This document shows, one piece after another, positions 22,252 to 33,600 of a stretch of 64,000 bases of DNA. The stretch's first letter is position 1. Each line of letters begins with the position of its first letter. Source of the stretch: Podospora pseudocomata (lineage: Eukaryota > Ascomycota > Sordariomycetes > Sordariales > Podosporaceae); NCBI RefSeq assembly GCF_035222375.1, contig NC_085891.1:620001-684000 (forward strand), read 5' to 3'. A model generated the notes under the pieces. It was given only the letters and a program-made list of their open reading frames with translations. It did no database searches and was not told the origin of the DNA. Made by a program: the position numbers and the translations under genes.

Positions 22252-22753
22252 GGTTTCTGACGTGGGGTTTTGGTCTTGCGAGGGGGAAAGCGGAAGCGAA
22301 AGTTTGCAAAGACACTGCTGGTCTTGCGAGTTGAGGTTGGGGAAAGGTTGGTTGCGGAGATAATGAAGCAAAAGGCGTAGAAAGGCTCGATCAGCAAGTC
22401 AGAGAGGACTTGTGCTTTGCCGTTCTCAAGAACAAGTAGCGGACAAAGAAAGGGTCTCCGTCTCCGAACGAAAGTCGGTCTCGCAAACAAAGGGCCGCCT
22501 GTCCCCCATTCAGGAACAACGTGTCGAGATCAGAATAAAGAAAGATTTCTTTTCCTTGGAGCGGAAAGAGCCATTGTCAAGAAACACGCCAAAACGGGAT
22601 AGGGGGGGGGGGCGCTAACAAATGCCTTGATTGTGTGTTTACCAACTCCAACTTTGTCTCCGATCCAACCCCCTAATCCAAGTAAACAAACCACCACCCC
22701 CTTTTCCCCTTCAAAAGAACAAAAGCCCTCCCCTTTTTCCCTTGGCTACTCAC
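22252..22753. other. Intergenic spacer, C-rich
   Basis: This lies between two minus-strand genes. It includes a G homopolymer near 22.60 kb and C/A-rich low-complexity sequence towards 22.75 kb. No gene is recognised. Confidence 0.5.
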
Positions 22754-23662
22754 TCACCCCCTCCCCACCAAAAACTCATCAAACCACCCCACCGCCTGCA
22801 AAAACGCCCCCTCCTTCCCAAACCTCTCACTCTCCACACTATAGTTCGCCCTCACCGCAAACCCATGCGGCGTCCCCCCATAAACACCAACCTGATACCT
22901 CCCCCCGGCCCCCAGAAGCAACCCCTCCAACTCCGCCCTCCTCGCCGCAGTAAGCAGCTCATCCCTATCCGCCGCCGCGACACTGACCGGCTTTTCCACC
23001 CCGCTGATCTCCTCATCAGTCAGCAGACTCGGGTGCGCGGCAAAAGCTACGTCTGCTCCCCCTGGGGAAGGGTTGACAACCCTGAGTGCGTACCGCCCCC
23101 CAAAGCAGTAGCCCGCCGCGGCGATACTCGAGATGTTGAGGCTGCCGCGGAGGTGGGAGATGGCGGAGGCGATGATAGGGTCTGTGACGGGGGGTTGGTG
23201 AGCTGCTAAAAACGCCGGGATGGAAAAGTTGGCGGAGGCGGGGTCGTTGATGTCCGACGGGGCGGGGGAGCCAGCAAAAAGGTCTGGGACGAGGGTGAGG
23301 TAGCCTGCCCGGGCGAAGGAGTCGGCTAGCAGCTTATTTTGAAGGAGGTTGAGGCCGAAGACGTCGGTGAGGAGGAGGATGGCGGATTGGGACCGGGGTT
23401 TGGTGCGGGGGGATTTGGGGGGGGGCGGGGAGATGTAGACTGTTACTGTGGGGGGGTGTTAGTGATAGGACAAAAAAAAAAGGGGGGGGGAGGGGGGGAG
23501 GGATATACGGTTGTTGGCGATCTTGATCTCTTTGCCTGCTGGCTCGCCGGTGTGAGCGAGGATGGAGGCGTCGATGGGACCGCCGGTGTTCTTTTTGGCT
23601 CCGGGGTCGGCTTGGACGGCGCCAAAGAGGAGCAGGGCGCTCGTGATGATGGAGGAACGCAT
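22754..23662 (-). CDS. Secreted dienelactone hydrolase family protein
   Basis: Two exons, 23662-23509 and 23445-22754, give 281 residues; the 63 bp intron is extremely C/T-rich on the coding strand. The alpha/beta-hydrolase fold carries the dienelactone hydrolase triad: Cys in AAAGYCFGGRYA (about C165), Asp in the AAADRDE loop (about D211) and His in YGGTPHGFAVR (about H245). LLLTDVFGLN and YLTLVPDLFAGSP are also typical. Bacterial members hydrolyse dienelactone in chloroaromatic breakdown; most fungal ones are uncharacterised. Residues 1-18 (MRSSIITSALLLFGAVQA) form a signal peptide, so the protein should be secreted, whereas many family members are cytosolic. A TATA-like element lies about 70 bp upstream. 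Confidence 0.85.
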
Positions 23663-24578
23663 GGTGTTTGATGTCGATGGGTTGAGGCCGGAGGGAAAGT
23701 TGCGTCTTCCATCAACGGGACGAGACGCCTATAATATATAAGGAGGCGACATCGTCAACCTTTCCTACCAGGGTCAACATGACGATCAGGGCCCTTGCAT
23801 GCAATTGATTACCTGCATCACATCCATCCACACCCGAGCATCTTTACCGAAGAAGCAGAATAAAACCGGCGAATTTCCCGATTGGGATCCGGGCTCTCCA
23901 ATGTACCTATTTTGCCGTCTGCTCACCACCGGGATGTTGGATGTTCCCTACATTGTAAAGTCCGCAGGCTAGCACCTAAAGCCGATGGCCCGGTACTATT
24001 GTCACATCTTCTCATGGCCAACATTCCCTCGCTACCAAAACTCATAGGTTCTGTAGCGCAGTACCTGGCCACTTGCAAGCGCACGAGTGAACTACGCTCT
24101 TTGGATTGTATGGTGATAAATCCTCAGAGCGACTACCCCTCCCTGACGTAACAGTCAACGGTGTTAATACAACCCAAGAAACGGCTTATATCTCTGTCCC
24201 GATTAACAGGTGCCTGCGCGGGCTCTCGCCGAAGCCACCGCCCTCCTCTCCTCCAGATCAACAACTGCCGGCTAATCCCCCCAACCACCTCGCTGGTCCA
24301 CACGTACACACGGCGCATGCGGTCGTTGCCTCCGGATCTGCTGATGCTCATTAAAATCTATTCTTTAGCCCTATCAAGACATTATCGTCATCATCACCAT
24401 CACCCACACCATCCCCTCATCGTTTGTACACAACAGGGCGTCGTCACCAAAGCACCCATGAGTGTACACCCCAAACTTTCCAACACATTCAGTTGCCCGT
24501 TGCAAGCATGTACACATTCCTGCTGCTCCGTCTATCATACGCCTTCATGAGATTCATCACGCCCCTACACCGGGCTCG
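23663..24578. other. Intergenic region
   Basis: This 0.9 kb holds the dienelactone hydrolase promoter and the 3' end of the Akr1 gene. No further gene is seen. Confidence 0.5.
23732..23743 (-). promoter_or_regulatory. TATA-like element of the dienelactone hydrolase gene
   Basis: On the minus strand the sequence reads CCTTATATATTATAGG, about 70 bp before the start codon, a usual core-promoter distance in fungi. Confidence 0.55.
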
Positions 24579-26877
24579 TCATACTTCATCCCCAGCAACG
24601 GCTTCATAACCGCCTGCTCTGCCAGCCCTCCCTCTCAGCGCATCCATCACAGACGGACTCTCATACATCTCCGTGTAGTTCACCGGTTGTCCACCGAGCA
24701 TCGCGGCGCCAGTCTCCCTCTTGCCGAACAACGGCGCAGGGTCACACCAAAAGTCTTTGCAGTTGGTGACGCAGCCGCGGTTGTAGGGGTTTCTGCTCTT
24801 TCGCTTGTTGGCTGGGTTGGTGGCAGCTCCCTTGCCGCGGGCTGTTCGCATAAAAATGTCAACTCCGAGGAGTCGGCTCATTGTCTTGAGGATGCCGCCA
24901 TGTCTGTGGCCATGCTTGTGGCCGTGGCCACCTTCGCCGGCGGCAGATCCGGAGGGAGGTTGCTGTGTCGGATCCAGTGGGGCGCCAGTCGAGGTGAAAG
25001 CGGATGCCAACGAGGTGGCAGAAGTGTGGTGGACGCCAAACATGTTCTCGTAGGTCGTCATGGCGCGGGCGAGCTGAATCAGCTGGACAGACAGAAGCAT
25101 GGACACCCAGACAAGCTGGAGCGATGCCCAGATGGCCGTCAGCATCGTGTAAGCGTCGGCGTTGACAACCTTGCAGATGGAAGGGGCGAGAAGGCTGCAT
25201 TCTTCCGAGGCATCGGGTGACACAATGTTGAAGTAACGGTAGGTGAGAAAGTCGTAGATGATAATGGCGAGGGTCAGGTTGATGAGGTACATGAAGAAGT
25301 GGCGGTGGTTGTTGATGCCGACGCAGTTGTAGACCCACGGGCAGTGATGGTCGTGTTTGGCAACACAGCGCTGGCACCTACGGCAGTGCTTGCTGCGCAA
25401 CGGAGTCCGAATCATGCAAGTAACACAAAAATGGGCCTCGTCGTACTTCCACTGGCTGATTAGCTCATCAATGACCGCTCTCTGCTCCGCAATACCGTTC
25501 ATCTTGGGTACGAATCCGGGATCGTCGACCATGGACCTGACGTAGAAAAACCCAGTCAAGCCAAGGGTCACGGCGAAAAGGAAGTTGAGCAGGTAGGTCC
25601 CATCTTCGCCAAATGCTGTGGTGGGAAAGACAGTAAACAGCCAGTTGAGCCCTACCCAGAAGAGCGAAGCGGCAAAAATACCGGTCATCCAGGGCTACAT
25701 TCAAATCAGCAAGAACCTCCGCAGACAGCAGGCAGCATAGGGGGAAGCTTACCGTCTTCTCAAACGACCTCATATCAGGTGGCGCATAGGCGATAACCTG
25801 TTGGCCAACCCACTGGATCGAATAAGCCACAATGAGCCCGATGGGAATGCCCGCGTAGACCGGCATCCCAGCAAAGATGTGCAAAGTCGCCCAGACCAGG
25901 ACGAAGGGCCACAGGAAGAAGAACTTGGTCGTGAACCCCCTCCTATCCTGCAAAAGGTAGCTCGATCCCGGCCAGCTCGGTATTATCGCATTGGCGTCCT
26001 CATCGTAGCCGCACTCGTGGAGGGCCTTGTGCCATGCGCCTGCCGTGTTCAGCTCCTTAGCTGTGATGGAAGGTGTCTTGCCCGTCGTGGTCTTGGCGAA
26101 CCGATCGGCGCCGTACTCGAGGAGCTTCTGAACACACCCAGCGCTTCCCTTTACGAGTGCCCAGTGCAGAGCCGTAAAGCCTTGCTCGTCCTTGGCGTGA
26201 ACGCTGGCGCCCCATCGTAGAAAGACGTCGACGCAAGCCGGATAGCCCTTGTAAGCAGACCACATAAGACCGGTGTGGCCGTAGGCATCTTCCACATCCA
26301 CCGGTATGCCCTGGTGTAATAACAGGACAATCAGAAGAAGGTTCCCGTTAAAGGTGCTGATATGTAATGTGTTGTATCCCTGAGCATCGGAGATCAAGGG
26401 GTCGGCGCCGTGTTGGAGCAGTAGGTGGACGGTGTAGTAATGACACCGCTGAGCAGCCCATTGTAATGGTGTGGCCACACTCTCGCCTCCTTTTCGGTTG
26501 ATCTCGGCGCCGCGGCTGATCAGGAACTTGCACATGGCATACTGGTTGTTGATGGCCGCCCACTGCCAAGAGAAATTGTCAGCTTCATCCAGAAAGAGCT
26601 GGGCAGAAAAATAACAAACATGTAATGGGGTTATCCCCTCGCCGTCGGTGTAAGTCGCATCGTAGTCGCCCGTCTCGAACAGCTTCTCCATGCCGGCAAT
26701 GTCGCCCGTCCTTGCCATCTGCATAATGTCACTCTGGGCTGGCTCCCCGTCGCCGGGGAGGTTGCCCAACTCGACCTCATTGTTGAGCTTTGGGGTGGCC
26801 GTGTCCGACTTGGATGGAGGTTGGGCGGGCGCGCCGTTCGCCGAAGGGGTCGCTGATGCGTCGGGACGTTGCGCCAT
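24579..26877 (-). CDS. akr1: Palmitoyltransferase Akr1 (ankyrin-DHHC)
   Basis: Three exons, 26877-26620, 26562-25753 and 25694-24579, give 727 residues. The first intron (57 bp) keeps frame if read through, but removing it restores the canonical ankyrin sequence TPLHWAAINN. Akr1 S-palmitoylates cytosolic and membrane proteins at the Golgi; the yeast protein acts on casein kinase Yck2. About six ankyrin repeats span roughly 50-290 (TPLQWAAQR, GYNTLHISTFNG, GHTGLMWSAYKG, GFTALHWALVKG). Membrane helices follow. The zinc-binding Cys-rich domain ends in the catalytic DHHC (about 471-474, in KHDHHCPWVYNCVGINNHRH), then more helices and a cytosolic tail. The N-terminus is disordered. Length and order match the family. 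The gene is divergent from SRP receptor beta. Confidence 0.95.
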
Positions 26878-27676
26878 CGTTCAGGATGGGCTTCTGTGGG
26901 GTGCTGCCTCCTGAATAATCCGGTCCGATCTCGAGTGTCCAGTGGTGGGCAGTGGACAACCGAAAAGCGAAGTTGGGAAAGCCAAGAATATGGAGATGCC
27001 CCGGCGAGTTCGGACTGACTTGACCCCCTGGCCGCTGCTCTGCTTCGGTGCCCTGATCGATGGCGTCTAGTAGATCCGGATGGGGCACCAAAGAAGAGGA
27101 ACTGGACTGGACATGCCACAAAAGATGGTGTAAGAATCAATGACGTTGGTTGAAGACTAGAATCTTTCCCCAGGAATTTCTTCAGCGACAGGAGCACAGG
27201 AGCCAACAACTGTTGCTTCTGCATGCGCGAACGACTCAGCGAGGCTGAGCCAGGGTCTCCTTTTGCATCTCGGGCGCTGATTTGTCAACCACTGCCTTGG
27301 TGGTGTCGGGTCCTGTTGCGGGAACCCCACCACTCCCACCTGCGACTGTGCGTCTGACCGCCACTGACAGCCCTGAGCAGCCCCACAGACGCCCCATAGC
27401 GCGCGTCTGTTTCTTCTCTGCCCTCGGCCTTGTGGGGCCGTTGACCGCGAAGTGCTACGTAACGAACAACTCTTAAAATTCCCATGAGCCGATCGGACCA
27501 CGCTGTCGGATGACGGGTGGCCCCATATCAACACACTCGGATCTCAACCTCCCGGACCCAGCCAATCTACAGGGTCAATCGCGCCAAAGAATAAGAGTCC
27601 AGCTCTAGCTCCCTGTCCTCAACCGCCTCACCCACCACCTTCTCTCCCTCTCCTGGAAAGGACATCCTCAACCATC
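26878..27676. other. Divergent promoter region, akr1 / SRP receptor beta
   Basis: About 800 bp separate the two divergent starts, so both promoters must lie here. The right end is a C/T-rich leader. No TATA box or other gene is evident. Confidence 0.5.
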
Positions 27677-28606
27677 ATGTCCCTCCAACAAACCCTCAAA
27701 GACCTCCTCGAGGCCTCCCTCACCCCCTCCCCAACCGTCATCCTCTTCGGCCTCGCCTTCTGCCTCCTCGCCCCCATTCTCCTCCACTTCCTCTACTCAA
27801 CCGCAACCCCCTACACCACCCTCCCCTCCGTCCTCCTCCTCGGCCCCCCAGGAGCAGGCAAAACAGCCCTAACCACCCTCTTCGAGCGCGGCCCCCTCGA
27901 CCTCCCCCTCGCAAAAACCCACACCTCCCAAGTCACCTCCTCCATCGAACTCTCCATCAACTCCGACGACCCCTCCAGCGCATCCTACAAAACCAACCTC
28001 GACGAAGCAGGCGCAACAGCCAAAAAATTCCTCCTGGTCGACACCCCCGGCCACCCCAAACTCCGCGCCTCCTCCCTCGCCCGTTTGAACTCTGCCGAAC
28101 CAACAATCAAGTCCTCCCTCGTCAGCGACGGCGGCGCAAAGTCCAAGATCAAGGCCGTCGTCTTCATGGTTGACGCCGCTGCGCTCGCAGATGGTGACGC
28201 TCTCCCGTCAACGGCGGAATACCTCTACGACGTGCTCCTCACTCTACAGAAGCGCTTCCACAGCCGGAATGGTAGTCGCGCGCCCGCGTCCATGCCTGTC
28301 TTGGTGGCGGCGAACAAGCTTGACTTGTTCACCGCTCTGCCCGCGGCGCTGGTAAAGTCCAACTTGGAGGCGGAGCTGGGGAGGATCCGGGCGGCGAGGA
28401 GCAAGGGGTTGTTAGATTCGGGTGTAGGGCAGGATGATCTTGCTGCTGGGGAGGAAGGGGACTGGCTTGGGGGGGACGGGAGCGAAAAGTTCTCGTTTGC
28501 GCAGATGATGGAGTTTGACGTGGATGTGGATGTTATTGGGGGGAGTGTCACTGGAGATGGGCCGGGGGCCGAGAAGTGGTGGAAATGGATTGGGGAGAGG
28601 GTATAA
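27677..28606 (+). CDS. Signal recognition particle receptor subunit beta
   Basis: A single exon of 309 residues. The beta subunit is a small ER-membrane GTPase that anchors the SRP receptor alpha subunit for co-translational targeting. Residues 20-40 form the membrane anchor. The Ras-like domain has the P-loop GPPGAGKT (56-63), a G3 motif DTPGH (122-126) and a G4 motif NKLD (213-216), with VVFMVDAAAL before it as in Arf/SRbeta proteins. The first half uses C-ending codons very strongly and the last third is G-rich. The C-terminus ends in EKWWKWIGERV. Length and motif order fit fungal Srp102 homologues. Confidence 0.92.
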   Translation: MSLQQTLKDLLEASLTPSPTVILFGLAFCLLAPILLHFLYSTATPYTTLPSVLLLGPPGAGKTALTTLFERGPLDLPLAKTHTSQVTSSIELSINSDDPSSASYKTNLDEAGATAKKFLLVDTPGHPKLRASSLARLNSAEPTIKSSLVSDGGAKSKIKAVVFMVDAAALADGDALPSTAEYLYDVLLTLQKRFHSRNGSRAPASMPVLVAANKLDLFTALPAALVKSNLEAELGRIRAARSKGLLDSGVGQDDLAAGEEGDWLGGDGSEKFSFAQMMEFDVDVDVIGGSVTGDGPGAEKWWKWIGERV

Positions 28607-29053
28607 GGGAGAAATGTATGATGTTTTTTGATGTCAAAAGAGGGCAACGGAAATATCTCCTGCTTGATTATCGCAAGCAGGGCGCGTGGATGGGTAATGA
28701 ACAGGGCGGCAAAACATGATCTAGGAACAGGTACAAACTTTTAATGCAAATCAATATAAACTTATAATTGTAGTTTATGGGTATAAACAATGCATCACAA
28801 AATGCCATCTCCCAAACCACCTCTCTCCCCATTTTGCACGGGTTGAGCCCCAAAAAGTACGCCGACCAGATGCTACCAAGTCTAAGAGTAGTCGCTTTCC
28901 CAAACCACACCAAAGATGTTGAGTCTTCTCGGTTCTTCTTTCTCTCCCAGCGTATATCTACGGAAAAATGGAGACGCAAAATGCCACAAAAAAAAAGAAA
29001 CAAGAAATTCACACAAACGCCATGCCTTGACACCCCAACTTTTCCACCTCTTT
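28607..29053. other. Convergent 3' spacer
   Basis: These 447 bp lie between the ends of the SRP receptor beta and cystathionine beta-synthase genes. They are AT-rich with TTTAATGCAAATCAATATAA near 28.75 kb, as expected for 3' ends. Confidence 0.5.
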
Positions 29054-30707
29054 CTACTTGTGCTTGACCATGTAGGTCAGCAGATCCACCTTGGTGACGA
29101 CGGCAACAGGCTTGGATCCGTCCTCGGCCTTCTCCGTGACGATAGCCGCGCTGTTCCACTCGAGGAATCTGCTGAGCGCCGACAAAGGAGTGTCCATGGT
29201 AATCTCCACAAACTTGCGCTTCTTGTTCTTGAGCTCGGAACCAAACTCGCGGGGATCAGTGACAACCTCATCGATGCGCTTGAAGTTGAACATGACGTCG
29301 CTGACGGGGCACTTGGGCGAGACGCGGCCCTTGGAGATGTAGCTGAGCATGTTGCCAAGAGTAACAAGACCAGCGAGCTTGCCACCAGTAGGAGTGAGGA
29401 CGGGGAGCTGATCAAAACCCTTGTCGCGCATCATCTCGATGGCCTCGGTGCATGGGCTGTCAGCAAGGACCGAAGAGACGGGCTTAAGGCGAAGGGCGCG
29501 GACGGTGGCACCGCCGTAGGGGTCGTTCTGGCTGGGGGTGTGGGGAGTAGCGGAAGCGGCATCGCCGCCGCTGACGTTGGTGTCGTCGTTGGGGAGAAGG
29601 TCGTTGGCCGCAAGCCAGTCATCGTCGGCGAACTTGGAGAGGTAGGAGCGGATGCTGTCAGGGAGGACGACAACGACAACGTCACCCTTCTTGAAGCCAA
29701 AGTCCTTGACAGCCTTGAGCATGGCCGCCATGGCGCTGCCAGAGCTGCCACCGACCAACAAGCCCTCCTCGGCGATCAGACGGCGCGCAAGCTTGAAAGA
29801 CTCGCGGTCATCAGTCTTGTACCACTTGTCCACAAGCTCGCGGTCCAAGACATCGGGAATGAAGTCATAGCCAATACCCTCCACCTTGTAGGGCAGGTTG
29901 GCCTTCTCCTCGTTCAGGGACTCGGGAACAGCAAGGATACTGCCATGGGGATCGGCAGCAATGACCTTGATGTTTTTGTTGTGCTTGCGCAAACCCTTGG
30001 CAATACCGCTGATGGTGCCACCGGTACCAGCACCCGCGACAATAGCCGTGATGTTACCGCCAGTCTGAGCCCAGATCTCCTCGGCGGTGCCGAACTCGTG
30101 CGCGCGCGGGTTGTCGACGTTGGTATACTGGTCGAGAATGTGGGAGTTGGGGATCTCCTTGAGCAGACGGCGCGCAACACCGATGTGGCTTTCGGGGCTG
30201 TCCCACGCAGCCTGGGTGGGTGTGCGAATGATGGTGGCACCGAGGGCGCGGAGGACAGACACCTTCTCGGCGGACATCTTCTCGGGAAGGGTGATGATGG
30301 TCTTGTAGCCCTTGATAGCGCCAACCAAAGCGAGACCAATACCACTAGTTTCGCATTAGCACCCACAGGAAAGAAAAAGAGGCGCAGAATTCTTACGTGT
30401 TGCCACTGGTAGGCTCAATGAGAGTGTCACCAGGCTTGATACGTCCGCTCTTTTCAGCCTCCTCGATCATGCGAAGGGCTATCCTGTCCTTGACACTGCC
30501 GCCGGCGTTGAACAGCTCAACTTTGGCGTAGACCTCGCACTCGATGCCGAGGGACTGGGGGATCTTGTTGAGGCGCACAAGCGGCGTGTTGCCGATGAGC
30601 TCGGTCGCAGACATCTTGATGTCTGACTTGGCCACCAGCTTGTCGAATATGGGAATTGGGACCTGCGACACAAGGCCACGGTGGTTGGCACCGTTCTGGT
30701 TCGACAT
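29054..30707 (-). CDS. Cystathionine beta-synthase
   Basis: Two exons, 30707-30397 and 30344-29054, give 533 residues. The enzyme condenses serine (or activated serine) with homocysteine to cystathionine, the entry to transsulfuration, using PLP. The PLP lysine is K73 in NAGGSVKDR, followed by the substrate loop EPTSGNTGIG, which spans the intron, and the phosphate-binding loop [23 protein letters not shown] is also present. The C-terminal third carries a pair of CBS domains ([19 protein letters not shown]... and the [19 protein letters not shown] region). The N-terminus lacks the heme-binding Cys-His segment of the animal enzyme, as in yeast Cys4, whose length it matches. Confidence 0.95.
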
Positions 30708-31470
30708 TTTTGGGACCGCTGCTGTGGAAGGGAAGACTGTCTGTCGTGGACTGGGAGACCGGAATATTTTATGGTGGGGGCGGGGTTGGCGGTTTCCAGA
30801 TGTTCTTCAGACGGGGAGGTCAAAGAACGAACAGGAGGAGAGAGACGGGAGGGGGACTGGAACGGGAGGACGGCAGCAAGCAAAGAAGAAGAAGAAGAAG
30901 AAACAAGAAGAAGTCAATTGACTTTGCCACGGTGGGAGAGGGCAGAAATTGAAGGCTGGATGGGGTGATGGCATGCAAAAAAACCATCGGTGGATTTGGT
31001 AATGGGAAGCCAGGCTGACCCTGCTGCATCCGTCCTCCACCGAAGCCGATGGTATGCGCCACCGACCCCGAACCTTGAGGGCTTCTTCCGCACTGCCCAG
31101 CCTTCCGGAACCAACCGCCTGCAGGGGTTGAGATGTCAGATGCCCCCACTATAAAGGTTCGAGAAGGATGCCATTTCAGCACGTGTGAGCGGGAGTGCCG
31201 TGTGCTAACAGCTTCTGGTGGATATTACTGGTCCAAATGATAGTGTCCTGCTGCCGAACCTGGAAGGCTTCGCGCAATCCCGCATCGAACGTGCCCAAGA
31301 TCCGCCCCTTCGTCTGCATGGAAACCGTGGGGTCCCCGAACCCATCAAGTTGCAACGGCTTTGCTCGATCACTCTTTTATCATTGTTCTAAACATTACGG
31401 AGTAACTACGGTATCGACGAGAAACGAAAGAAAAATATCCCACCTCCCACGCTTTTCACACCAACCCTCT
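30708..31470. other. Intergenic region
   Basis: This contains the cystathionine beta-synthase promoter, with an A/G-rich run near 30.88-30.92 kb, and the 3' end of the secreted-protein gene. No further gene is seen. Confidence 0.5.
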
Positions 31471-32109
31471 TCAAGCCCACTCCCGCGTCACGTTGACAGC
31501 CCTGCAGTCCTTCCCATCCGGCAGACCGCCCGATACCCAGGTCAGAGCATCACCATAGTTGTAATTGCCATAAACCGTCGCACAAACGAACCACTTGTAA
31601 TAGTTGGTACCACTCCAGGTATTCTCATCCGTGATGACGGGGCTGAAGGACCTAGCTCGCTGGAACAGCTTGCCTTCCTCGTCAAACTGAGGGCCAGACC
31701 CCTCTCCCTGCGTCGGGCTCACGATGACCGGCAGGACATTGCTTGCAAGTGAAGACTCGAGGCCGAACACGGAAGGCCAGCTCTGCTCAGGCGCCCAGTG
31801 GAGTTTCCCCGGGAGGCAGTTGAGGTTCGGGTCGTTGGTGGAGGTGGTGTTGTAGTAGAAGTTGATAGAAATGTCTGACAGGTTGTTCCCCGGGTACTTC
31901 TCCTCCAACAAGACTTCAGAAACGAGTTGTCGGTAAGGGGGGCCGGCATGGACCGAGACTAGGAGAGTGTCATTCAGTCTTGCGTCGTCACTAGTGAGTC
32001 GGAGATGGAAGGGGGCCGATTGCACATCATAGACGCAGTCGGCAGACTGTGCAGCGGCAACAGAGAGGGCCGCTGCGAGCGAGAGAAGTGTCTTGGAGGT
32101 AAACTGCAT
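31471..32109 (-). CDS. Small secreted protein, function unknown
   Basis: A single exon of 212 residues from the ATG at 32109. Residues 1-20 (MQFTSKTLLSLAAALSVAAA) are a clear signal peptide. The mature protein has about four Cys, several N-glycosylation sequons (NDT, NLS, NTT, NVT) and a beta-rich look, with SAPFHLRLTSDDARLNDTLL near the start and NYYKWFVCATVYGNYNYGDAL near the end. The pattern resembles a broad group of fungal extracellular proteins that begin F-x-L-x-L after the signal peptide, but I cannot name a family. A TATA box lies at a good distance. An upstream in-frame ATG (32190) would put the signal peptide inside the protein and is rejected. Confidence 0.75.
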   Translation of the reverse strand: MQFTSKTLLSLAAALSVAAAQSADCVYDVQSAPFHLRLTSDDARLNDTLLVSVHAGPPYRQLVSEVLLEEKYPGNNLSDISINFYYNTTSTNDPNLNCLPGKLHWAPEQSWPSVFGLESSLASNVLPVIVSPTQGEGSGPQFDEEGKLFQRARSFSPVITDENTWSGTNYYKWFVCATVYGNYNYGDALTWVSGGLPDGKDCRAVNVTREWA

Positions 32110-32194
32110 TTTGTTGATGAAATTCGAGGGTTTGTGGAGGGATGGTTTGATGACTGACAGAGGCAAACCAGTGCTCACCAGCGTGATCATCGTC

Positions 32195-32203
32195 CCTTTT
32201 ATA
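32195..32203 (-). promoter_or_regulatory. TATA box of the small secreted-protein gene
   Basis: The minus strand reads GGGGTATAAAAGGGAC, with TATAAAAGG about 86 bp upstream of the start codon, close to a consensus core promoter. Confidence 0.7.
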
Positions 32204-33589
32204 CCCCGCGATCACCAAGAGATCCGAGAACCTGGCATGATTGACACCTGCCTGTACAGACGATGGCCCACCAACGTTACATTTCGTGTAGAAACCAAGA
32301 TCACTCTCGTGTATGCAGCCGGAGTAAGCGACTTCATACCCTGATATTCCCGGTTAAACATAGCCTTGTCTCCCGTTGGACAAAAAGCGACCATGCGGTG
32401 TCGCAAAGCCGTTCGGGGGCCGACTTCACAGCCAACATCGACCACCATCCAAGCTCAGCCTCGAATTATAGTAAAATGTCTGGCTCTCACCGCTCGCAAC
32501 ACCCAGAACAGAAGTTGCATAATCCGTATTGCTGAGCCATATACGTTCAGATGCTACCTGCATGCAACCATCAAAATGACCGGTTGGTCAGCCTTTCGAT
32601 GACGGTTGGTATGCCCGAAGCATGCCCTCCACGAGGCAGATGTCCACATAACTCAAGTCTTGAAGTCGTGACAGGCAGTAGTCACCTCTTTGTTCAACAA
32701 CCGCGGGAACGCGGGGATCTGGGTAGCAAGTTGATCGCATCATGCAACGGTAACCTTGAGATGGATCGCACAACTCGAGACAGTTTAGACTCGTACCATG
32801 CCGTTCAGGTGCGACGGAAGCTTCTGAGCGGGTGTAACGGCATATATCTCGTGATTTCGGTCCCATTAACAGAGATGATCACAAACATGCGTTTCTGTCT
32901 TTGCCATGCCACTATTCCAGTTTTTCCTGAACGGCAAATACAAGAAATACAATGTCCAGTTTCAAATCATCTAGACGTCGAGCAAATTGGACATGGCATT
33001 GAATAAAAGCTACAGGCAACAACCAGTCTGGGGTCCGTTAGCTACCTAGGTACCCCAATACTAAGAGCTACTGTCTCAACAATGTGTTAAATGCTATTGA
33101 ATATTCTAATACAAATTCCGACTTGGAGATGGAGAGGGTTGGTGCAGTTGATGTTGAAAGCGCTTCGGGCCATCTTGACTATGAGATCAAGCACATCTCT
33201 CTCAACATCACCTTATAGCATTGCACAACTACGTATCGTCCGATTTCCTTTCATGCAACCTTGGTTCTTCCAGGATGATTGGGCAAATATTCGAAAATCA
33301 ATTCGAAAATCAACTGAGCGTTTGCAATCCTGTAGTTGGTGGTCACCTAGTATCTCCTATGTTGAATGCCAATTCAACAGAATATCTGCCGGTTCATAAT
33401 TAGACCTGGAAGATAGACCTGATCTCAAAAGACCTAAGGCTGTCAACTAACTGCACCTTCTCGGCTTGAGATAAAATCATTCGACCACAATACCAACAAT
33501 GGTAGACCCACCCACCTCAATAGAGCCAGACTTCCTGCCTGATTGATTGTGAGCCGTAGAGGTTCTTCCCTGGGAAAGGATAAATATAT

Positions 33590-33600
33590 CCCACTGCTTG
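33590..33600 (+). promoter_or_regulatory. Orphan TATA-like element
   Basis: AGGATAAATATATCCC precedes a CT-rich stretch of about 500 bp that looks like the 5' leader of a well-expressed fungal gene. No coding frame follows directly. Confidence 0.4.

Noticed and set aside
28916-30412. About 500-codon plus-strand frame over the cystathionine beta-synthase gene
   Set aside because: Same effect: it opposes a conserved enzyme and crosses its intron without any domain of its own.
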